Origin: an uncultured Bacteroidota bacterium
GTDB taxonomy: Bacteria > Bacteroidota > Bacteroidia > Chitinophagales > Chitinophagaceae
Assembly: GCA_946479535.1 (NCBI GenBank)
Contig: CAMLGP010000192.1
Location: 1 to 6,151, forward strand
DNA length: 6,151 nt
Direction: 5' to 3'
Part shown: positions 1 through 5,326 of the stretch, piece by piece
Position numbering within the stretch: the first letter of the stretch is position 1
Layout of the letters: each line of letters begins with the position of its first letter
Translations under genes and position numbers: made by a program
The notes under the pieces: generated by a model
Told to the model about the DNA's origin: nothing
Seen by the model: the letters and a program-made list of their open reading frames with translations, nothing else
Database searches by the model: none

Positions 1-1
1 T

Positions 2-241
2 AATGTATGGGTCACCAGTCACCATGTTAAGCTGGCAGTTGGCCGGAACTTCAACGACTGCTCCCCTGTAAAAGGAACATTTAAAGGCCCCGCCCACCAA
101 TCTCTTTCAGTGTATGTTGCAGTCAGCTATGAAGATGGCCACAGTTTCCAGGATATGACAAAGGTTAAAATGGATAAGATTGAAGGCACAGATGAGCCTC
201 CTGAATACATCGAAAGTTTTGCAGGACAGCAGCAGCAATAA
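2..241 (+). CDS. transglutaminase-like family protein, C-terminal fragment (5' end outside window)
   Basis: An open frame enters from the left edge and ends at TAA 239-241, giving the last 79 residues of a protein. The readable part includes the stretch HHVKLAVGRNFNDCSPVKGT followed by a beta-strand-like segment (LSVYVAVSYEDG) and an acidic, Gln-rich tail ending in GQQQQ. In bacterial transglutaminase-like cysteine proteases, a block of the form VAVGRDxxDxxPVRGxxxG follows the catalytic Asp of the Cys-His-Asp triad, and this fragment fits that block. The catalytic Cys, His and probably Asp lie outside the window, so activity cannot be judged. The family is usually cytoplasmic in this form, and its substrate is generally unknown. 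The call rests on pattern memory of one conserved block. A different protein with a similar C-terminal beta domain is possible. Confidence 0.65.
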   Translation, partial: NVWVTSHHVKLAVGRNFNDCSPVKGTFKGPAHQSLSVYVAVSYEDGHSFQDMTKVKMDKIEGTDEPPEYIESFAGQQQQ

Positions 242-272
242 AACTTAAACCAGTAATTTTGCTGTTTAAGTT
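242..272 (+). terminator. 9-bp inverted repeat filling the gap between the upstream gene and rarA
   Basis: Arms AACTTAAAC (242-250) and GTTTAAGTT (264-272) are exact reverse complements around a 13-nt AT-rich loop. The left arm begins directly after the upstream stop codon, and the right arm ends directly before the rarA ATG. The stem has only two G-C pairs and no U-tract follows, so it would be a weak terminator. Because the right arm covers the region where the ribosome would load, it could instead affect rarA translation or be a protein-binding site. The symmetry is seen directly; the role is inference. Confidence 0.35.
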
Positions 273-1535
273 ATGACTCCTCTCGCAGAACGGATTCGCC
301 CTAAAACATTAGATGAACTGGCCGGACAGGAGCACCTGACCGGGAAGGGAAGCATTCTGCGCAGAGCTATTGAGCAAGGTCATATTCCTTCCATGATCCT
401 GTGGGGTCCGCCAGGAACAGGAAAGACTACCATCGCCAATATTATCGCCAATACTTTACAGGTTCCTTTTTACACATTAAGCGCCATTAGCTCTGGGGTT
501 AAAGAAGTAAGGGAGGTGATTGAAGAAGCGAAATCAAAGACCAATGTCATCCTTTTTATTGACGAGATCCATCGATTCAACAAGGGACAGCAGGATGCAT
601 TGCTGGGGGCTGTAGAAAAAGGTATCATTACTTTAATTGGCGCCACCACAGAGAATCCTTCCTTTGAAGTCAATAGCGCCCTGCTCAGCCGCTGCCAGGT
701 TTATGTATTGAAATCACTGGATGAAAAAGACCTTGTTCAATTATTAAATACTGCGCTTGAAAAGGATGAAGTACTTAAAAAGAAAAAGGTTGAATTAAAA
801 GAAACTTCCGCACTGATCAATATATCAGGAGGAGATGCAAGGAAATTATTGAATCTGCTGGACCTTGTTATTGAAGCTGCACCTGCCAAAACCAAAACAA
901 TTGAGATTACGAATGATTATGTAATGGATGTTGCCCAAAAGAAAATTGCGCTGTATGATAAAAAGGGAGAACAGCATTATGATATTATATCTGCATTTAT
1001 CAAGTCAATTCGCGGCAGTGATCCTAATGCTGCGGTGTATTGGCTTGCGCGGATGCTTGCTGGCGGCGAAGATGTAAAATTTATTGCAAGAAGACTGGTG
1101 ATCCTGGCGAGTGAAGATATTGGTAATGCAAATCCTACTGCCCTTGTAATGGCTAATGCCACTTTTGAAGCGGTAAATAAGATCGGGTATCCCGAATCAC
1201 AGCTGATATTGTCTCAGTGTGCCATTTACCTTGCTTCCAGTGCCAAAAGTAATGCAGCTACAATTGCTATTGGCAGCGCAATGAATGCAGTGAATCAGCA
1301 TGGAGATCTCCCTGTTCCATTACATATACGCAATGCACCTACAAAGCTGATGAAGAATATGGGATATGGAAAAGACTATAAATACTCGCACAGTTATGAG
1401 GGCAATTTTTCCGATCAGGAATATTTACCTAAAGAAATAAGTGGAATGAAATTTTATAACCCCGGCAAAAACGCAAGAGAGGAGGAACTGCGGAAATTCC
1501 TGAAGAGTCTCTGGAAGGATAAATACGGCTATTAA
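273..1535 (+). CDS. rarA: replication-associated recombination protein A, AAA+ ATPase (RarA/MgsA)
   Basis: This 420-residue protein belongs to the clamp-loader-related AAA+ family that includes bacterial RarA (MgsA), yeast Mgs1 and human WRNIP1. Known members act at stalled replication forks and bind single-stranded DNA ends and SSB. Visible motifs are Walker A GPPGTGKT (45-52), Walker B FIDEIHRF (95-102), sensor 1 GATTENP (123-129), the arginine finger in SALLSRC (R140) and sensor 2 in GDARKLLN (R190). The RarA-specific C-terminal part follows, with [20 protein letters not shown] (230-249), ARMLAGGED (259-267) and EDIGNANP (281-288), which form the helical and tetramerisation region. It is about 27 residues shorter than E. 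coli RarA, mainly at the N-terminus. ATG 273 is the only possible ATG start because an in-frame TAA lies at 267-269. There is no clear Shine-Dalgarno site, which is usual for Bacteroidota. All key ATPase residues are intact. The gene converges on the modF-like gene. Confidence 0.96.
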   Translation: MTPLAERIRPKTLDELAGQEHLTGKGSILRRAIEQGHIPSMILWGPPGTGKTTIANIIANTLQVPFYTLSAISSGVKEVREVIEEAKSKTNVILFIDEIHRFNKGQQDALLGAVEKGIITLIGATTENPSFEVNSALLSRCQVYVLKSLDEKDLVQLLNTALEKDEVLKKKKVELKETSALINISGGDARKLLNLLDLVIEAAPAKTKTIEITNDYVMDVAQKKIALYDKKGEQHYDIISAFIKSIRGSDPNAAVYWLARMLAGGEDVKFIARRLVILASEDIGNANPTALVMANATFEAVNKIGYPESQLILSQCAIYLASSAKSNAATIAIGSAMNAVNQHGDLPVPLHIRNAPTKLMKNMGYGKDYKYSHSYEGNFSDQEYLPKEISGMKFYNPGKNAREEELRKFLKSLWKDKYGY

Positions 1536-1537
1536 TT

Positions 1538-1575
1538 TTTGAGGTGGTTCGTGAGACACGGACCACGGCCTCAAA
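1538..1575. terminator. long hairpin downstream of rarA (palindrome A), probable bidirectional terminator
   Basis: TTTGAGG (1538-1544) pairs with CCTCAAA (1569-1575). After a 3-nt bulge (1566-1568), TGGTTCGTG (1545-1553) pairs with CACGGACCA (1557-1565) with one G-T wobble, closing on the 3-nt loop AGA (1554-1556). The structure starts 3 bases after the rarA stop. Runs of T on its left side and A on its right side give it a terminator-like look on both strands. Its place between convergent genes fits transcription termination, although the T-run lies upstream of the stem for rarA transcripts, so function is inferred. Confidence 0.55.
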
Positions 1576-1677
1576 CCAGTCATAAACCACCTGCCATGGT
1601 TCGTGTCCCACGAACCATAAATTAGTCTACTCTACCTCACCACTTTCCACCGCCATGGTACGTGTCTCACGAACCAT
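1545..1677. repeat. cluster of three related palindromes (consensus near ATGGTTCGTG-TCT-CACGAACCAT)
   Basis: Three hairpin-forming copies are visible. Copy A is 1545-1565 (9-bp arms, one G-T wobble, loop AGA). Copy B is 1596-1618 (perfect 10-bp arms ATGGTTCGTG/CACGAACCAT, loop TCC). Copy C is 1655-1677 (10-bp arms with one A-A mismatch, loop TCT). Copy A is inverted relative to C: 1545-1560 is the exact reverse complement of 1661-1676 over 16 bases. Centres lie at about 1555, 1607 and 1666. Conserved arms with a variable 3-nt centre resemble REP-like or dispersed palindromic elements found in intergenic DNA. Whether this family occurs elsewhere in the genome cannot be seen here. Confidence 0.8.
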
Positions 1678-1705
1678 ATATCAGCTTCCTCTATCTTACT
1701 ACTTT
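1587..1705. repeat. degenerate ~60-bp tandem duplication containing palindromes B and C
   Basis: 1587-1646 and 1647-1705 align along their full length with about 49 of 60 positions identical and one gap, by my hand alignment. Each copy starts CCACC(T)GCCATGGT, contains one palindrome, and ends with a pyrimidine-rich tail finishing in ACTTT. The tail of the second copy (1691-1705) is the stop codon and last codons of the modF-like gene on the minus strand, while the matching tail of the first copy (1632-1646) is non-coding. This points to a local duplication that included the gene's 3' end, followed by drift. Confidence 0.65.
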
Positions 1706-3136
1706 TCCTTTCTCTAACGCAATGAAATTCTGAATACAATCAGGGCGATCACTGGCATAATGCGTTACAAATACCATTGTCTTATTTCCAAACAGGCATA
1801 CCGCATTGATGAGCTCCAGCAGTGCGGCTTCCTTTTCCTTATCCAGGCCCTGACACGGTTCATCCAAAATAAGCAAGGGAGGGTTTTTGACAAGTGCTCT
1901 TACCAGTAATACTGTTCGCTGCTGACCTGCAGATAGTTCAAACAGGCGTTTCTGCCGCAATGAATGAATGCCGGTAATTTTCATCCAGTGATCTACCAGT
2001 TCAATCTGTTCATCACTTAATTGCCTGAATAAGCCAATAGTATCAAAAAGTCCGGAAGCAATGGCTTCAAAGGCAGAGCATCCCTGGTCAAAGAAAAGAT
2101 GTAATTCTGGTGAGAGAAATCCAATCTTTCTTTTGATATCCCAGATACTTTCTCCTGATCCTCTTTTCTTGTCGAATAAATAAATTTCGTTGGCGTAGGC
2201 CTGTGGGTTATCTCCGGTTACAAGACTAAGGAGGGTTGATTTTCCTGCACCATTCGGTCCAGACAATAACCATCTGTCTCCATTTTTCACTTCCCAGTCA
2301 ACACCAGCAAGTATCTTTTTTTCGCCATAAGTAATAGTTACATTCTTCATGCGAATGGCATACTCAAATCCATTTTCGTTTTGAGGCGAAAGAAATTCCT
2401 TTAATAACTGTTCGTCGAAAGTTTTTGGTTTTTGTTTCACCCTATTGGAATAACCGGAATTAAATGTCTGAATATCTGATAAAGACTGTTGAACACCATT
2501 TTCCAAAACCAGCACCTGGTTAATACAGGATGGAATTTCATCAGGCGTAGTAATAAGAATAATGACCAGCCCCTGATCAGCCAGGTGATTGATGATCTGG
2601 TGCAGGTCTTTTCTGCTACCCGCATCTAGTCCTATAAAAGGCTGATCCATGATAAGTACATAAGGCTCCTGTAATAAGGCTTTGGCTAACTGGAGTTTCT
2701 TATTCTCACCATTGGAAAGTTGGATCAGGTGTTCATCAGCGAGGTGTTGAATCTTCATGGTTTTGAGAACAGGTACAATATCACGGCCTGTTTCTGCCAG
2801 GGACTGCTGAACCGTGTGGGCATCTTCTGCATCTGAAGAATTGAATCGCTGCTGATAATAAAAATCACTGGTATTTGAAAGGTTCCTGAAATGGTGTTGC
2901 TGTTCGATCCAGGAAATGCGTTGCCCGTAAGGCTCTGCAATCTCAATTGATCCTTTATACCAGGCTCTTCCGGCAATAGCCATGCCCAGTGTAGTCTTTC
3001 CACCGCCGGAGTTGCCGGTTATTGCAAGGTGATCGCCTTTCTTTAGAGAAAAAGAAATATCCTTTAGAACAACATTAACGCCTCTATTAACAGTTACATT
3101 TTTAGCTTCAATTATAATATCCTTTCCTGCATTCAT
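1691..3136 (-). CDS. modF: ModF-like soluble ABC protein with two fused ATP-binding domains, first site degenerate
   Basis: This 481-residue protein has two ABC ATPase domains and no membrane segment. NBD1 (about 7-225) has Walker A GNSGGGKTT (41-49), a Q-loop near Q79/Q80, signature LSNGE (140-144) and Walker B VLIMDQP (160-166). NBD2 (about 258-481) has Walker A GPNGAGKST (293-301), signature LSAGQ (401-405), Walker B LLILDEP (421-427), D-loop GLD (430-432) and switch His H459. The stretch TLLSLVTGDNPQAYAN and the block RRGSGE/IWDIK-type sequence at 325-335 match E. coli ModF (490 residues) closely as I recall it. ModF (also called PhrA) lies next to the molybdate transporter in E. coli, but its function is not firmly known. 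Unusual here: NBD1 has Gln165 where the catalytic Glu is expected and Thr196/Thr197 where the switch His is expected, so site 1 probably binds but does not hydrolyse ATP. No permease or molybdate gene is adjacent. The start ATG is at 3136-3134. Confidence 0.85.
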   Translation of the reverse strand: MNAGKDIIIEAKNVTVNRGVNVVLKDISFSLKKGDHLAITGNSGGGKTTLGMAIAGRAWYKGSIEIAEPYGQRISWIEQQHHFRNLSNTSDFYYQQRFNSSDAEDAHTVQQSLAETGRDIVPVLKTMKIQHLADEHLIQLSNGENKKLQLAKALLQEPYVLIMDQPFIGLDAGSRKDLHQIINHLADQGLVIILITTPDEIPSCINQVLVLENGVQQSLSDIQTFNSGYSNRVKQKPKTFDEQLLKEFLSPQNENGFEYAIRMKNVTITYGEKKILAGVDWEVKNGDRWLLSGPNGAGKSTLLSLVTGDNPQAYANEIYLFDKKRGSGESIWDIKRKIGFLSPELHLFFDQGCSAFEAIASGLFDTIGLFRQLSDEQIELVDHWMKITGIHSLRQKRLFELSAGQQRTVLLVRALVKNPPLLILDEPCQGLDKEKEAALLELINAVCLFGNKTMVFVTHYASDRPDCIQNFIALEKGKVVR

Positions 3137-3176
3137 ATAACGCGAATATCTTAATTTTAAAGATCAACCCACTGCA
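3137..3176. promoter_or_regulatory. 40-bp divergent spacer, promoter region for the modF-like gene and the M28 peptidase
   Basis: The two genes are transcribed away from each other from this AT-rich gap. On the plus strand, TAATTTTA (3152-3159) matches the Bacteroidota -7 element TAnnTTTG at five of six fixed positions and lies 17 bases before the peptidase ATG. I see no convincing -33 TTTG at the expected distance. On the minus strand no good match is seen. Any -33 elements would have to lie inside the opposite gene. Confidence 0.3.
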
Positions 3177-4523
3177 ATGAAAAAAATTATTCTACTGCTG
3201 ATCTGTGTATTCACCTTCAAGCTGTCATTTGAGCAGACAATCATTCACCGGGATCCCCAGATTGAAAAGATGGTGAGTGAGATATCCAGAGACTCATTGG
3301 AGTCCTATATCCGGAAGATGGTGAGTTTTGGAACACGTAACACATTAAGCGCTCAAAAAGATCCAAAACGGGGGATTGGCGCAGCAAGGAATTGGGTATT
3401 GAGTCGCTTCAATGAATTTGCAAAAGCATCAGGCGGTCGAATGACCGCATACATTGATACTGTTACATTGCAGAAACAACGCCGGGTGGATACGCTTACT
3501 CTTCTGGGTAATGTGGTAGCAACATTAAAAGGAACTGATCCATCAGACGACCGTATATTCCTGATCAGCGGACACCTGGATAATATGCGAACTAATGTTA
3601 TGGACCGTACTGGCGATGCGCCTGGAGCAAATGATGACGCAAGCGGTGTGGCTGCCGTGATGGAAAGCGCACGCATCATGAGCAGGTATTCCTTTCCTGC
3701 AACCATTATTTTCATTGCAGTTAGTGGTGAGGAACAGGGATTGTTAGGAGCAGAGCATATGGCAGAAAAGGCCAGGAAACTCAACTGGAATATTGAAGCG
3801 GTATTGAATAATGATATAATGGGTAGTAACAATAGCAGTGAGACCAATATCATTAATAATACAAAGATCAGGGTATTCAGTGAAGCCTATTCAATGCAGG
3901 ACACTTCCCGGGCCGCATTGATCCGCACACTTGGGCTGGAAAATGATGGAAAGGCAAGACAGCTGGCACGCTATGTAAAAGAGATTGGAGAACGATATGT
4001 AGATAACCTTGAGGTGGTAATGATTTACCGTAACGACCGCTTCCTGCGAGGTGGTGATCATACCCCATACGTGAATAGAGGATATGCTGCTGTGCGGATT
4101 ACCGAAATGAATGAAAACTATTATCATCAGCACCAGGATGTTCGTAAGGAAAATGGAATTCAGTATGGTGATCTGCCGGAGTTCATGGATTTTGAATACC
4201 TGCGTAAGAATACGGGAATGAACCTTTGCAATCTGGCTAATCTTGCCAAATCACCTTCCATGCCACAGGAGGTAAAAGTGGATGCAAGAAAGCTGACCAA
4301 TTATACAAACCTGAGCTGGATGGCTCCAAAATCGGGCAAGGTGAAAGGGTATTATATATTAATAAGAGAGACCACCAGCCCGGTATGGCAGAAAAAGATC
4401 TTTACTTCTTCTACAACTATTGACCTGCCCTATTCAAAAGACAATTATTTTTTTGGAGTACAATCCATTAGCGAAGAAGATAACGAAGGCTTACCGGTGG
4501 TGCCAGCACCGATTAACAGGTAA
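3177..4523 (+). CDS. exported M28-family zinc peptidase with C-terminal Fn3-like domain
   Basis: This 448-residue protein begins with a Sec signal peptide (MKKIILLLICVFTFKLSF, cleavage probably near residue 19-20 before Gln20), so it should act in the periplasm or outside the cell. The M28 co-catalytic zinc centre is complete: H133 in SGHLDN with capping D135, bridging D153 in PGANDDASG, general base E185 and ligand E186 in SGEEQGLLG, D213 in NNDIMG, and H295 in GGDHTPY. The family consists of amino- and carboxypeptidases that remove terminal residues with two zinc ions; the exact substrate here is unknown. Residues about 364-445 form a beta-rich segment with Fn3-like features (LSWMAPKSGKVKGYYILIRE). 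I see no type IX secretion C-terminal signal. Glu at the expected -1 position is unusual where Ala is common. elaA follows after 20 bp, suggesting co-transcription, while the modF-like gene diverges upstream. Confidence 0.92.
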   Translation: MKKIILLLICVFTFKLSFEQTIIHRDPQIEKMVSEISRDSLESYIRKMVSFGTRNTLSAQKDPKRGIGAARNWVLSRFNEFAKASGGRMTAYIDTVTLQKQRRVDTLTLLGNVVATLKGTDPSDDRIFLISGHLDNMRTNVMDRTGDAPGANDDASGVAAVMESARIMSRYSFPATIIFIAVSGEEQGLLGAEHMAEKARKLNWNIEAVLNNDIMGSNNSSETNIINNTKIRVFSEAYSMQDTSRAALIRTLGLENDGKARQLARYVKEIGERYVDNLEVVMIYRNDRFLRGGDHTPYVNRGYAAVRITEMNENYYHQHQDVRKENGIQYGDLPEFMDFEYLRKNTGMNLCNLANLAKSPSMPQEVKVDARKLTNYTNLSWMAPKSGKVKGYYILIRETTSPVWQKKIFTSSTTIDLPYSKDNYFFGVQSISEEDNEGLPVVPAPINR

Positions 4524-4543
4524 ATAAATAATATAACCAATAG

Positions 4544-4993
4544 ATGATCAACTGGTATTCGAAAAAGTTTGAGGACCTGACGCCCCTGGAACTGTATGCC
4601 ATCCTTCAGTTACGTACAGAAGTTTTTGTGGTTGAGCAGAATTGTGTGTTCCAGGACATGGATGGAAAGGATGTGCATTGCCACCATATTATGGGATGGG
4701 ATGGACAAAAGCTGATAGCTACTTCAAGGATAGTACCGCCTGGTATAGCTTATGAATTCCCATCAATAGGGCGTGTTGTAACCTCTTCTTCTGTAAGAGG
4801 GCAGAATGCTGGCAGGGCATTAATGAATAATAGTATTGAGGAGCTAGTTAAGCTTTATGGCAATGGTACCATCCGCATAGGTGCCCAGTTATATCTTAAG
4901 AAATTTTACGAATCGTTTGGCTTTGAGCAAAGCGGAGAAGTGTATGATGAGGATGGAATTGACCATATCCAAATGACCCGTACTGCAGTATAA
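4544..4993 (+). CDS. elaA: ElaA-family GNAT N-acetyltransferase
   Basis: The 149-residue product matches E. coli ElaA (about 153 residues) along its whole length as I recall it: INW at the start, LYAILQLRTEVFVVEQNC (17-34), the QDMDGKD block (37-43), the acetyl-CoA motif IGRVVTSSSVRGQNAGRALM (75-94, with Q-x-x-G-x-A at 87-92 as the pyrophosphate loop), GAQLYLKKFYESFGF (113-127) and EVYDEDGIDHIQM (132-144). GNAT enzymes transfer acetyl from acetyl-CoA to an amine; the substrate of ElaA is not established. It is a single-domain cytoplasmic protein with no signal peptide. The gap to the peptidase is 20 bp (ATAAATAATATAACCAATAG) and holds no terminator, so the two are probably one transcript. No clear Shine-Dalgarno site is seen. 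The sequence looks intact and typical of the family. Confidence 0.93.
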   Translation: MINWYSKKFEDLTPLELYAILQLRTEVFVVEQNCVFQDMDGKDVHCHHIMGWDGQKLIATSRIVPPGIAYEFPSIGRVVTSSSVRGQNAGRALMNNSIEELVKLYGNGTIRIGAQLYLKKFYESFGFEQSGEVYDEDGIDHIQMTRTAV

Positions 4994-5095
4994 TTTTGAA
5001 AAGTACAATTGGGAAATTTTTGCTTAGAATCCTTATTTAAGGCCTATTAAAAATACAAGGTATTCAAATTTCCCAATTCCAAAATTTCAAAATTA
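4991..5095. repeat. 105-bp imperfect inverted repeat after elaA (terminator or MITE-like remnant)
   Basis: The outermost arms, TAATTTTGAA (4991-5000) and TTCAAAATTA (5086-5095), are exact reverse complements over 10 bases. The next arms, AATTGGGAAATTT (5007-5019) and AAATTTCCCAATT (5066-5078), are exact over 13. Further in, GAATCCTT-ATTT (5027-5038) can pair with AAAT (5051-5054), AAGG (5057-5060) and ATTC (5062-5065) with small bulges, leaving a loop at about 5039-5050. The repeat begins on the elaA stop codon itself. A transcript through it could fold into one long arm, fitting termination of the peptidase-elaA unit. The length and nested symmetry also resemble a decayed non-autonomous palindromic element. 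No target-site duplication is evident. Confidence 0.65.
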
Positions 5096-5326
5096 ATCTC
5101 ATAGAATTACTCCCACTTTATTGGAATAATAGTCTACTCTTAGTAAAAACTGCGTTTATCCTTAGAGCGTTAAACTTCTATATGTCATTCTCGTAGAACC
5201 ACTAAGTATAATGACTTTTTACATAGGTCAAGAACCAGATTTTTTGTTATTCATTTAACAATCGCGGCATTCTTATCTATTTTGGTCCCTGAAAACCAAT
5301 AGAAGAAAACGTAAAATCTGATATCT
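5096..5326. other. AT-rich intergenic region and 5' leader of the outer-membrane protein gene, no gene seen
   Basis: I find no coding frame of any quality, tRNA or recognisable riboswitch in these 231 bases. A TTTTTTG run (5240-5246) and TATTTTGG (5278-5285) resemble parts of Bacteroidota promoter elements, but the two are about 31 bases apart, too far for the usual -33/-7 pair. A short repeat, GTCATT (5184-5189) against AATGAC (5210-5215), is too weak to call. A purine-rich AGAAGAAAA lies at 5301-5309, 18 bases before the next start codon, too far to be a normal ribosome site. The promoter of the downstream gene is presumably somewhere here. Confidence 0.4.

Noticed and set aside
1623..1633. 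Shared 11-mer TAGTCTACTCT at 1623-1633 and 5130-5140, suggesting a dispersed repeat
   Set aside because: An 11-base match is expected a few times by chance in a 6-kb window, and similarity does not extend beyond it.
1545..1677. CRISPR-like array of repeats
   Set aside because: There are only three copies, one is inverted, the repeats are palindromic and diverged, the intervening segments are themselves similar to each other, and no cas gene is present.
1691..3136. ATP-binding subunit of a classical ABC importer
   Set aside because: Two ATPase domains are fused in one soluble protein, no permease or binding protein is adjacent, and the second domain matches ModF specifically.
3353..3853. A 166-residue open frame on the minus strand inside the M28 peptidase gene
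   Set aside because: It lies wholly antisense to a gene with complete catalytic motifs, its product is Ser/Leu/Arg-rich with no recognisable motif, and nothing suggests a start signal. It is a frame shadow.
5240..5285. Complete Bacteroidota -33/-7 promoter before the outer-membrane protein gene
   Set aside because: The TTTG-containing run and the TATTTTGG element are about 31 bases apart rather than about 19-20, and the latter is one T short of TAnnTTTG, so I did not call a promoter.
5096..5326. Possible small RNA or riboswitch in the long leader
   Set aside because: Only short, weak pairings (5-6 bp) are visible and no known riboswitch core is recognisable.
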